Shown piece by piece: positions 1-9,300 of a stretch of 27,798 bases of DNA. The first letter of the stretch is position 1. Every line of letters begins with the position of its first letter. The stretch is from positions 1-27,798 of IMG/VR virus record IMGVR_UViG_3300020169_000085; one strand, 5' to 3'. The notes under the pieces are model-generated. The model was given only the letters and a program-made list of their open reading frames with translations, was not told the DNA's origin and searched no databases. Made by a program: the position numbers and the translations under genes. Source of the DNA: a virus.

Positions 1-2
1 CA

Positions 3-41
3 TTCTCGGCAGGGTTTGCCGGCAAAGCATACTTAAACTAA
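3..41 (+). CDS. C-terminal end of an upstream gene (partial, tentative)
   Basis: An open frame enters from the left edge and stops with TAA six bases before the next gene, giving the tail FSAGFAGKAYLN. The tail resembles the opening of the 740-aa fibre protein at 1715 (SGYFAGKVGIG), and the DNA around TTTGCCGGCAAAG is also similar to that gene. This suggests a related fibre-type protein, but the piece is too short to be sure and another frame remains open across this stretch. Confidence 0.25.
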   Translation, partial: FSAGFAGKAYLN

Positions 42-47
42 CAAAAC

Positions 48-1697
48 ATGGCAATTAATTTTTTAAACACGATTGATCTTAATAAGAACTCTCTCGACAA
101 CGCTAGGATACAAAATCTAAGCGCCGATCCCACAGCAGCAAATAGCTCTATTGGACAAATATATTTTAACACAACAGCGGATACCTTAAAACAATATGTA
201 GCAGACAAGGAAGGAAGCGGTAATCCTGGATGGGTTGAAGTAGGTTCTGACAGTGTAGAAGCTGGTACTGGTATTGGAATTACTTTTACTGGAGGTAATG
301 CTGTTATAAGAAACACAGGTCTTGTAACTGTATTAGATGGTACATACATAGATTTAACAAAACAAGGTGGTGGCGATAATACACAGTTGACTGCAGATTT
401 ATCTGCGGTAGACGGAACTGCCGTTCTTGCAACAAGATTTTTAAGTAAAGATAATACCTGGGATGTGCCTGCGTTTGATAATTATTCAGGTTGGACTTTA
501 GATGGTGACTCTGGAACTGGTGAGGTTATTTCAAGTGGCAATACCGCTACATTTGCAGGTGGATTAAAAATAACCACTGATGTAGCATCAACAGATACAT
601 TAAATATAGTTCACGATTTACAAGCACAATCAGACACAACATCAACAGATTCACCTTCAGCAGGTGGAACATTTACAGTAATTGATAGTGTTACAGTAGA
701 TACAACAGGTCACGTGGGTGGGGTTAATGTAAAAACCATTACACTTCCAAGGGATGATTATAGTATTGTTTCAAAAGCAAATCCTACGGCAGGAGCTGAT
801 GTAGATTTAGTGGATTCAGGAGGTACTGTAGATTCAACAGTTAATTTTATAGGTACAGCTGGAGAAATAGTTGTAGCCCAATCTGCTACTGCAAATAAAA
901 TAGTAATAAGTCAACCTGAAGATGTTACAATTGGAAATGACTTACAAGTTGATAATGATGCTTCCATAGATGGAGCATTAACAGTTGTTGGGCAAGTAAC
1001 AGTTCCGGCTGCAACAGCAGCTACAAGCGCACCTAACTTAGGTCAAGTAGAACAACTCGTTGCTGGTATTGGATTGTTTAAAGGTGGTTATAATGCTAGT
1101 ACAGATCCAGGTGTTCCAGTTATAAGCGGTGCATCAAATATTGCTTTAGATTTAGGTGACTATTTTGTAGTTACTAATGATGGTGACATAACATTTAGCG
1201 ACACTACAATCTCAGTAGAGGTTGGTGATATGATATTTGCTAATGCAGATATTACTGCATCCTCAGATCCAGCATCGACAGAATATACATTTGTTATTCA
1301 AGATGCTAATATAGCAGGAGCAGGAGCAACAGACGGAGCTACTGAAAAAGGTGTAGCTGGTTTTGATTCAGCAAGCTTCGATGTATCCGCAACTGGTTGG
1401 GTACAATTAAAACCTCAAGCAAATCCTTATGGAGCCAAACAAGATTTAAATAACACAGCTCCTTGTACAAGAGTAGAGGCTGGTGGATTAACAACATTTA
1501 CAATTGATTTAACAGACGCAAGTCTTTTTGGAACAAGCGCTTTAGCCGCAAATGTAAAAGCTGAAATAACGCAAATAGCCGCGCCTTATGAAACAGTGTA
1601 TGCTGATGTAGCAAGAAGTGGATCAGGAACAATATCTTTTGCTTTCACAGGGAGTGTTGCAAGCGATGTTTACGCTGCGCTACTTGTTTACGTATAA
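48..1697 (+). CDS. Tail fibre-like virion protein
   Basis: This 549-aa protein is probably an extracellular part of the tail involved in host attachment. Its first 70 residues (FLNTIDLNKNSL, then a GQIYFNTTADTLKQY stretch) look like the N-terminal region common in fibres of large aquatic phages. The rest is rich in Gly, Thr, Ser, Asp and Val and poor in Lys, Arg and Cys, as expected for a beta-structured trimeric shaft. The segment near residues 345-420 (DPGVPVISGASN, DGDITFSDT) resembles fibre domains I know from cyanophage-like viruses. The last 60 residues look like a compact beta domain. It is the first of a run of fibre and lectin-like genes. The start follows an A-rich leader without a Shine-Dalgarno sequence. 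Receptor and exact place in the tail are unknown. Confidence 0.7.
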   Translation: MAINFLNTIDLNKNSLDNARIQNLSADPTAANSSIGQIYFNTTADTLKQYVADKEGSGNPGWVEVGSDSVEAGTGIGITFTGGNAVIRNTGLVTVLDGTYIDLTKQGGGDNTQLTADLSAVDGTAVLATRFLSKDNTWDVPAFDNYSGWTLDGDSGTGEVISSGNTATFAGGLKITTDVASTDTLNIVHDLQAQSDTTSTDSPSAGGTFTVIDSVTVDTTGHVGGVNVKTITLPRDDYSIVSKANPTAGADVDLVDSGGTVDSTVNFIGTAGEIVVAQSATANKIVISQPEDVTIGNDLQVDNDASIDGALTVVGQVTVPAATAATSAPNLGQVEQLVAGIGLFKGGYNASTDPGVPVISGASNIALDLGDYFVVTNDGDITFSDTTISVEVGDMIFANADITASSDPASTEYTFVIQDANIAGAGATDGATEKGVAGFDSASFDVSATGWVQLKPQANPYGAKQDLNNTAPCTRVEAGGLTTFTIDLTDASLFGTSALAANVKAEITQIAAPYETVYADVARSGSGTISFAFTGSVASDVYAALLVYV

Positions 1698-1714
1698 CCT
1701 AATACTTATAATGC

Positions 1715-3937
1715 ATGGCATTAAGATTTTTAAATAGTGGATATTTCGCCGGCAAGGTAGGTATTGGAATAGAAACACCAACTGCACCATTGGATGTGTT
1801 TGGTGTTAGAGCAGGTAGAGATTGGGCTATCAATAATAGAGCTGTTATAAGATTAGACTCTAACGGAACTAACATACCTTCAGATATATTATTTGGACAT
1901 ACTGCCGCAGCAAATCAAACAAGCTGGACAGGCGCATACTGGTCACTAAGTTCAAGGGGATCGATTGCTAATAACAAATTTTATTTTTATAGAGCAAGTG
2001 GAAATCCAACAGGAGGAAGCGAGCAAGTGCTTATGACCTTTGACCCTAACTTAAAAGTTGGGATCGGGACGGAGAGTCCTTCACAAAAACTACACGTAGA
2101 CGGTAATATTAGAGTTGGTGATTCCGCTGATGTTATATTTAGTAACAATCTATACGGACTGTCAGCAGGAAATTTAACTATATCTACTTCAGGTGATACA
2201 TTATTAACACAGACAGGCGACGTCGGGATTAACACTACTTCACCTGATTTCAAATTAGACGTAGACGGAACATTTGGTGTTTCTGATTTACCATTTAATA
2301 CAGACTCGGTTTCTGTATTAGTAGCAGATGAAACTATAGGTGCAGATTTAGTAACAAATGGTGATTTCGCAACTAATACTAATTGGACAGAGCAAGGCGG
2401 CGCTGCTGCTTGGAGTATAGCTAACGGAAAAGCTAATTGTGTAGTAAATTCTATAATTAGGTATTTTGAACAAGGCAACGTTCTACCATCATCAGGTCCA
2501 GGAAACACTTACAAAATTGTTTATACTATATCTGGAATTACACAGGGTGGATTTGCAATAAATGTAGGAGGATATGGATCAACCCCAGTAAGAACTACTA
2601 ATGGTACATATGCTGAAACATTTACTATAACTTACGCTTCATCCAATAATAGAATATATTTACAATCTTCTCCAAATACTATTGGTAGTATAGATAATAT
2701 ATCAGTACAACTAGTAACCTCTGCAAGTAATCAAATACAAAAAAGAGAATTAGGTACTGGTGCGTTTGGACCAACACCCGTGGGAGCTTACTTACCACTA
2801 GCTGGTGGAACAATGACTGGAACTGCTGGAGTTTTAATGCCAGATGATTTTAAGCTAAAGTTTGGAGATGCTACAACGCCAGATCTTGAAATATATCATG
2901 ATGGTAGTCATAGTAGAATTTCAGATGCTGGTACAGGACATTTAGTTATAAATGCTACTGATTTTGTTGTAAACAACTCTGCTGATACAAAAAATATGAT
3001 TATTGCATCCGATGGTGGTTCAGTAAATCTTTACTATAATGCTTCACAGAAATTCAGGACCATAAGTGCAGGTGTCGAGGTAACAGGTAATATTGATTTG
3101 CCAAGTAACGGAGCAATATTATTTGACAATACGAATAATACCGAGCAATATTATATAAGAAATGGTGGTGGCTCTCAGTCAAGTTTTCAAGTAGGTAAAG
3201 GTAGTCCAGGTTCAGATATTAAACTTATTATAGACGACGGAGGCAACTTAGGTATAGGGACGACTAGTCCTACAGCTAAACTACAAGTAGGGGGAGGTAC
3301 AAGTAATCAGCAATCTCCCATTTCTTCTTTAAGTGGTTCATTCCAAGGATTATTAAGCACTTTATCCTTGGTTAATCAAACAGCTAATTTGGTCACTAAT
3401 GGTGGTGTTGCTTTAGATTTTCATTTAAATAGTGGATATTCGCCAACTGGTAGAATCACAACAAGAACTGAAAATGTGTCAAGTCCGACTGCTTCATATA
3501 TGCAGTTTTTTACATATCTAAGTGGTCTAAACGAAAGAATGCGCATTACCTCCACAGGTAACGTAGGTATTGGAACTACTAGTCCTGGTCAAAAGCTTGA
3601 TGTTAATGGTAATATAAAAATACAAGCAGCTTTACTTTCAAACCAATCAAACACAAATGTAGATACAGGTGCTGAAGTAGTTGCTCAGGTTTCTACATCA
3701 ACATACACAGCGGCATTCTTTGACTTTGTTATCAAGAAGGTTGGAAATATAAGATCAGGTACAGTTTATGCTTGCCACGATGGAACAAACGTAGAGTTTA
3801 CAGAAACATCGACCAATGACTTAGGTGACACGTCAGATGTTACGCTAAGCGTAGATAAATCAGGTACAAACCTAAGACTTATAGCAACAGTAACTTCAGA
3901 TGACTGGATAATTAAATCATTAATAAGAGCAATATAA
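1715..3937 (+). CDS. Tail fibre protein with VGIGT-SP repeats
   Basis: This 740-aa fibre protein is built from repeated modules. At least five copies of a VGIGT.SP..KL.V element occur, near residues 15, 115, 169, 511 and 616, each likely closing one beta repeat of the shaft. A YLPLAGGTMTG element lies near residue 360, followed by DLEIYHDGSHSRISD; both have counterparts in the 1581-aa fibre downstream. Residues about 205-340 form a non-repetitive domain with a carbohydrate-binding flavour (DLVTNGDFATNTNWTEQGG). No S74 chaperone domain is present, so trimerisation must differ from that of the larger fibre. The gene ends in TAATG, shared with the first LamG gene, suggesting translational coupling. 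A virion role is inferred from sequence type and neighbours. Confidence 0.72.
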   Translation: MALRFLNSGYFAGKVGIGIETPTAPLDVFGVRAGRDWAINNRAVIRLDSNGTNIPSDILFGHTAAANQTSWTGAYWSLSSRGSIANNKFYFYRASGNPTGGSEQVLMTFDPNLKVGIGTESPSQKLHVDGNIRVGDSADVIFSNNLYGLSAGNLTISTSGDTLLTQTGDVGINTTSPDFKLDVDGTFGVSDLPFNTDSVSVLVADETIGADLVTNGDFATNTNWTEQGGAAAWSIANGKANCVVNSIIRYFEQGNVLPSSGPGNTYKIVYTISGITQGGFAINVGGYGSTPVRTTNGTYAETFTITYASSNNRIYLQSSPNTIGSIDNISVQLVTSASNQIQKRELGTGAFGPTPVGAYLPLAGGTMTGTAGVLMPDDFKLKFGDATTPDLEIYHDGSHSRISDAGTGHLVINATDFVVNNSADTKNMIIASDGGSVNLYYNASQKFRTISAGVEVTGNIDLPSNGAILFDNTNNTEQYYIRNGGGSQSSFQVGKGSPGSDIKLIIDDGGNLGIGTTSPTAKLQVGGGTSNQQSPISSLSGSFQGLLSTLSLVNQTANLVTNGGVALDFHLNSGYSPTGRITTRTENVSSPTASYMQFFTYLSGLNERMRITSTGNVGIGTTSPGQKLDVNGNIKIQAALLSNQSNTNVDTGAEVVAQVSTSTYTAAFFDFVIKKVGNIRSGTVYACHDGTNVEFTETSTNDLGDTSDVTLSVDKSGTNLRLIATVTSDDWIIKSLIRAI

Positions 3938-4608
3938 TGGGATTTTATAGAGGACCAAATATAGTAACAGACGGATTAGTATTTGCAGTAGACGCAGGAT
4001 CAGAAAGATCTTATCCAGGTAGTGGAACTACGGCTACTGACTTAGCGGGTGCAAATACTGTAGCTTTAGTTAACGGTGTTAGCTACAATCCAAATCAAGG
4101 AGGTAAGTGGGGTTTTGATGGAATTGATGATCAGATAGTATTAAACTCTGGAACTGCACTTGTATTAAATGATTTTACAATAACTCAATGGATACAATTT
4201 CCAGCTACATCTTCAAGAATGTCTATAGGAGGCGGTTTGTATACTGGGGGAAACTCTTATAAGGGGTATATTTGGTATAGATCTGCACAAAATGAAATTA
4301 GAGTGACAATGGACGGCGAAACAGGCGCTATCTTTACTGTATCTGAAAGTGTTTATTGTGACAAATGGTCTCAAATTACAGCAACAAGAAGTGGTGGTAC
4401 TTATAAATTATATATAGATGGGGAGCAAGTAGATATTACAAGAACAGCTTCAACTAATGATTTTTCTATAAGAACTATTGGTTGGAGTTACAGTAATAGC
4501 TATGCGTTTGCAGGAAGCATATCAAATACTTTAATTTATAACACAGCTTTAATAGATACCCAAGTAGCACAAAACTATAACGCACAAAAATCAAGATTCG
4601 GATTATGA
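3937..4608 (+). CDS. LamG/concanavalin-like lectin domain protein 1
   Basis: This 223-aa protein has the pattern of a single LamG-like jelly-roll domain: an opening GPNIVTDGLVFAVDAGSERS, a central DGIDDQI and WIQFPA region, and DKWSQITATRSGGTYKLYIDG where these folds carry their paired strands. It closes with LIYNTALIDTQVAQNYNAQK. Such domains usually bind sugars, so attachment to host surface polysaccharide is likely. It is one of three paralogues in a row and is joined to the upstream fibre by a TAATG overlap. No signal peptide or catalytic motif is visible. It could be a separate tip protein or a decoration of the neighbouring fibres. Confidence 0.72.
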   Translation: MGFYRGPNIVTDGLVFAVDAGSERSYPGSGTTATDLAGANTVALVNGVSYNPNQGGKWGFDGIDDQIVLNSGTALVLNDFTITQWIQFPATSSRMSIGGGLYTGGNSYKGYIWYRSAQNEIRVTMDGETGAIFTVSESVYCDKWSQITATRSGGTYKLYIDGEQVDITRTASTNDFSIRTIGWSYSNSYAFAGSISNTLIYNTALIDTQVAQNYNAQKSRFGL

Positions 4609-4847
4609 TAACATACATTACAATAAATATGTCTGAAATAGCATTGGTTGATTTCAATCAAGTTATGGAAACATCAGAAGAAACAGTTAGACTATCAGTT
4701 GATGGTCTACAAACAGTATTAAAATGGGAAGGTGCAGAGCCTTCATTTGTATCAACATTAAGTTCATACGAAGGACCTTACACTCACGAAGAGATATTAG
4801 CAATAATGGCTACTCCAGAATGGACTGATCCTAATCCACCAGAATAA
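4605..4847 (+). CDS. Small acidic protein between lectin genes, unknown
   Basis: I do not recognise a function for this 80-aa protein. It begins ITYITINMSEIALVDFNQV, followed by ETSEETVRLSVDG, a KWEG segment, and PYTHEEILAIMATPEW near the end, so it looks like a compact, acidic alpha/beta protein with no Cys and no membrane segment. The chosen start overlaps the stop of the preceding LamG gene as ATGA. An in-frame ATG at 4629 would remove eight residues; the longer form is preferred because the extra residues look like a beta strand and the overlap fits the coupled layout. Its place between two lectin-like genes suggests a virion or fibre-assembly role. Confidence 0.6.
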   Translation: MITYITINMSEIALVDFNQVMETSEETVRLSVDGLQTVLKWEGAEPSFVSTLSSYEGPYTHEEILAIMATPEWTDPNPPE

Positions 4848-4848
4848 T

Positions 4849-5565
4849 ATGGGAGCATACGGAGGACCAGATATAATAACAGATGGATTAGTATCTGCAT
4901 ACGATGCCGCTAGCGTAAGAAGCTACTCTGGTACTGGAATAGCTTGGAACGACTTAAGTGGAGACAACAACGATGCAACTTTATATAATGGTGTAGTTTA
5001 TACTACAGCTAATTACGGTACTATGGAATTTGACGGATCTGATGATTATATGCAAGCTGACGTAAGCACAACATCTCTTGATGGAGATCCAAGTTTTACC
5101 GCAGATATGTTTGTAAAAAGAAGAACTGGCACAAACGTTGGCGCAGGTAATGGATTTTGGGGAATAGGTGGTGTAGGACAAGGTAATGGAATATCAGGCT
5201 GGACACCCACTCAAAATCTTATAAATTTAGATGTGTATGATTCTACTAGACTAGCAACTTCAGTAACTTATCCAGAAAACGAATGGATTCATTTAGTCTG
5301 GACTAAAAATGGTCCAGGTACAGAAACAACAAATGTTAAATGTTATATAAACGGAGTTGAAACTTCTTTAACTAAAACCAGAAGTGCTACAAGAGCAAAT
5401 CAATTTAACACTAGTACAACCGGCGTGTGTTTAGGAAGAATTTCTGCTAATGCTAGCAACTTCTATTCACCTATAAATATTGCTACATATAAAATTTACA
5501 ATAGAGCATTAACCGCTGCAGAAGTATTACAAAACTATAACGCACTAAAAAACAGATTTATATAA
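4849..5565 (+). CDS. LamG/concanavalin-like lectin domain protein 2
   Basis: This 238-aa member of the lectin trio begins GGPDIITDGLVSAYDAASVR and ends AAEVLQNYNALKNRF. In between are the features of a LamG jelly roll: MEFDGSDDYMQ, SFTADMFVKRR, ENEWIHLVWTKNG and KCYINGVE. It is probably a sugar-binding virion protein. It shares its middle (DGDPSFTADMFVKR against QGDPSFTISMWVKR) more closely with copy 3 than with copy 1, suggesting copies 2 and 3 arose from a later duplication. It starts one base after the stop of the 80-aa protein and shares a TAATG with copy 3. Confidence 0.72.
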   Translation: MGAYGGPDIITDGLVSAYDAASVRSYSGTGIAWNDLSGDNNDATLYNGVVYTTANYGTMEFDGSDDYMQADVSTTSLDGDPSFTADMFVKRRTGTNVGAGNGFWGIGGVGQGNGISGWTPTQNLINLDVYDSTRLATSVTYPENEWIHLVWTKNGPGTETTNVKCYINGVETSLTKTRSATRANQFNTSTTGVCLGRISANASNFYSPINIATYKIYNRALTAAEVLQNYNALKNRFI

Positions 5566-6272
5566 TGTACACAGGACCTCACATAGTAACAGACGGATTA
5601 ATATTTGGAATTGATGCAGCAAGTGAAAGATCTTATCCGGGTAGTGGAACTAATTGGGTTGATATAGTTGGTGATAGTAACTGTGCTTTAGTGAATGGAC
5701 CTACTTTTGATTCTGGAAATGGTGGTTCAATAGTACTTGATGGACTTGACGATTACGTGTTAAGATCAACTACACCAACAGAGTTACAAGGAGATCCCAG
5801 TTTTACCATATCAATGTGGGTAAAAAGGTTGTCAAATGGGGCTAATTATGCAGGGATATGGGGTTTTGGCGGTAATGCTACAAATGGAGGTATAAATTCC
5901 TGGTGGTTTCAAAACGTAAATGAAATCACAATAGATACTTGGAGTAGAGCTACATTCACTTCTGGGCAAACATATCCTTTAAACGAATGGGTGTTTGTCA
6001 CCTGGCAAAAAACAGCAGGTGCAATGACTCGAGCGAATTGTACAATATGGAAAAATACTACAAGCTATACAGGAAATGACTTAACAGTATTGAGAGCAGA
6101 AAGCACAGCTCCTAATATCAATAATAGCGGAATAGTACTCGGGACAATACATTCCACCTATACCCCTGTAGTAAATTTTCAATACGCAAATACTCTAATA
6201 TACAATAGAGTACTTACTGCATCAGAAGTAATACAAAATTATAACGCACAAAAATCCAGGTTTGGATTATAG
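5565..6272 (+). CDS. LamG/concanavalin-like lectin domain protein 3
   Basis: This 235-aa third copy has the same plan: TGPHIVTDGLIFGIDAASER at the start, IVLDGLDDYVLR, SFTISMWVKRL, LNEWVFVTWQK, and VLTASEVIQNYNAQKSRFGL at the end. The end matches copy 1 almost exactly in its last residues (NYNAQKSRFGL). The sugar-binding loops between strands differ from the other copies, as expected if each recognises a different glycan. A 35-base AT-rich gap separates it from the large fibre gene. Fold assignment is fairly firm; location on the virion is inferred. Confidence 0.72.
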   Translation: MYTGPHIVTDGLIFGIDAASERSYPGSGTNWVDIVGDSNCALVNGPTFDSGNGGSIVLDGLDDYVLRSTTPTELQGDPSFTISMWVKRLSNGANYAGIWGFGGNATNGGINSWWFQNVNEITIDTWSRATFTSGQTYPLNEWVFVTWQKTAGAMTRANCTIWKNTTSYTGNDLTVLRAESTAPNINNSGIVLGTIHSTYTPVVNFQYANTLIYNRVLTASEVIQNYNAQKSRFGL

Positions 6273-6307
6273 AATAACAACTTTTTGGATATTGAAAAAA
6301 AGATAAT

Positions 6308-9300
6308 ATGGCAAACGAATTTAAAATAAAGAAAGGTCTAATTGTAACAGGCGCATCAGGTGGAACTGTTGTAGATATACAGGGTTCACAAGGGCAACTG
6401 TTTTCAGTAACCGATGATTTAAGCGGATCTATATTCGCTGTGTCAGATATATCTGGTGTACCGATACTGGATGTCAACTCAAGTGGTCTTTCTACTTTTG
6501 ACGGTGACGTTAATTTACCAGATAATAAAAAAATACTATTAGGTACAGGAAATGATCTTGAAATATACCACGATGCAAGTCATAGTTATATAAAAGATAT
6601 AGGAGTAGGAGATTTAAAAATATCATCTAACACCGTAAGAATAGAATCTAATGCTGCTGAAAATATGATTATTGCTATCGCTAATGGTGGTGTTTCTTCA
6701 TATTATAATAATGTTAAAAAGTTTGAAACCACAAGCACAGGCGTTAATGTAACAGGTGGCGCAACAATAACAGGCACTAATACATTTTTAATAGAATCAA
6801 ATTCTACAGCTGCAACATTTAATTTAAACAGTACAGTTAGAGGGTTTGATTTCATAAACAATAACGCAACTTTACTAAGTATTGACAATGACGGAAATGG
6901 AACTTTTGCTGATCAAGCATTTGCAACAACAGCCACATCTTCTGGAGACGCATCATCAACACTAACAACAAAAGGTTATGTAGACGGCTTAATTACTGGG
7001 GCTACAATATATAGAGGTGCTTGGGATCCAAGTGGTGGTGGATATGGTTCACCTGATTTAAGTGGTGTAACTCAAACATCTGGTTACTATTATATCTGTA
7101 GCGCCGCTGGTACTGCTGAGCCTAATGGTACAGGTACTGAGCCTGATACTTGGGCTGTTGGTGACTGGGTTATATATAACGATGTTAGTGGTACTGGTCA
7201 ATGGCAAAAGATTGATAATTCATCTGTATTATCAGGTGTAGGTACAGGTCAGACCGTAGCTTTATGGGAAGGTGCTGGTTCTGTTACAGATTCAGAAACT
7301 TTAGGTAATGCACCAATAACAGTTAGTGGTAATGATACAACTTTTGGTGGTAACATAACAACTTCAGGCACTAACGCTACGGTTTTTGCGGATAGATTTT
7401 CTGGGCTTGGAGTAGGCGCTGTAATAGGACCTAATGGAGCAGGAACAGTTTTTTTAAGACCAAGCGGTGTTGGCTCATCTACAAATCAATCTTCATTTAC
7501 AACAACTTTAGCAACTATTGGAACAGACGCAACTTTTGCAGGGGATGTAGTAATAAACTCAGCAGGTGATGCAACCTCACCTATATTAAGACTTAATAAT
7601 AGTTCATCAAATACTTTTAATCACGCGTTAGAAGCTATTAACGACAACCTTACAGCAGCTCAAACGGAATTATTATTATTTGGTAAAGAAACAAACAATC
7701 GTAATTCAGGTTTTATAGGATATAACTGGAATGCAGACAACAGTGAGACTAATTATGTAACAATAGGTCATTGGGGTTATAATCATCTTTTAAAAATATA
7801 CCCTACAGGAACCGCAACTTTTGTAGGAGCGGTAACATCCCCGACATTCTTAGGTGACCTAAACGGCACAATAAACACAGCAACTACAGGTGTAACACAA
7901 ACAGCTGGTGATAATTCCACACTAATAGCAACAACTGCTTACGCAGATGCAGCAGCAGCAGCGGTGCCTATTGGAAATTACTTACCACTAGCCGGTGGTA
8001 CGATGACTGGGGTAACCCAATTTAATGATCATACTAATTACGGTGATCAGGTTTATGCTAGATTTGGTGCTTCACAAGATCTTCAAATATTTCACAATGG
8101 TACTGATTCATTTATTGATAACTACACAGGTAGTTTAACAATTAGAAACAGACAAGATGATGGAAATATTGTATTTACTTGTGATGATGGATCTGGCGGT
8201 TTGGCTTCATATTTAACTTTAAACGGAAACAGCACACACGCTTATTTCACAAATCCAGGCAACGTCGGTATCGGGACTACTAGTCCTAGTTCTAAGTTGA
8301 ATGTGATAGGCGGCTCTGGTGATGATATAATAGCAAAATTTAAAACAACAGGCACGGGTACTGGTGATTATTCGGAAATACATATATTAAATGATAATAA
8401 TGATGCGCTAAAAATTGGTTCTATAGGTAGTAATTACACTAATTCCTCTTGGGCGGGAATGAGATATGTGTATGCTGGTAGCGGAGATTTAGGATTAAAA
8501 GCAGTAGCAGGCACTGGTAATGTAAGAATATACGCAGGTGGGGCAGGTTCAGAAAGAATGCGTATTACAAGTGGTGGAAACGTAGGTATAGGTACTACGA
8601 GTCCTGGGTATAAACTATCTGTTAATGGTGATATACATATACCTCAAAATGAATATATATATTTTGACAATACAGCTCATTATATAAGAAGAGGATCTAG
8701 CGATGTAGAATTGCAAGGTTTTAATGGGTTAAATCTACGCACCAATGGATCTTCTAGGTTATACATTAAGCAAGACGGTAACGTCGGGATCGGGACGACT
8801 TTGCCTGGAAGTAAGTTAGAGCTTTATGAAGTATCAGGAGGCGCACCTACTTTATTGACTTTACATCAAAACGCTGTTGATATTGTTGCAGACGACTCTA
8901 TGGGGTCTTTTATAGATTTTAAAAGTACAGATATAAATGCTAATTTTACTCCACAAGCAAGAATCGGAATGTTAATTCGAGATTCAAATGGTGATAATGG
9001 TGTTATTTCAGAAGGCTGTGGTAATTTAGTTTTTCATACATCAAGAGGTACAGATGCAGCAGGAGCAGGAGAGGATGTTGAAAGAATGAGAATTACGGAC
9101 ATTGGAAACGTAGGTATCGGAACATCAACACCTAACGCTAAACTTGACGTACAAGGAACACAAGGTCAGTTATTCTCAGTTACAGATGATCTATCTGGTG
9201 ACATATTCTCAGTTGCTGACATATCTGGTGTACCTATAATGAATGTTAATTCTGATGGAACTTCGTATTTTGATGGTAACGTCGGGATCGGGACGGATAG

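Noticed and set aside
8-20. GGCA...TGCC hairpin at the left edge as a terminator
   Set aside because: It has only a four-base stem, no T run, and overlaps the likely coding end of the upstream gene.
1987-2508. 173-codon minus-strand ORF opposite the 740-aa fibre gene
   Set aside because: It is an antisense shadow of repetitive Gly/Thr/Asp coding sequence, and every convincing gene in the window is on the + strand.
5468-5482. TATAAATA, like a T4-type late promoter
   Set aside because: It lies inside the second LamG gene rather than before a start, and such strings are expected by chance in AT-rich DNA.
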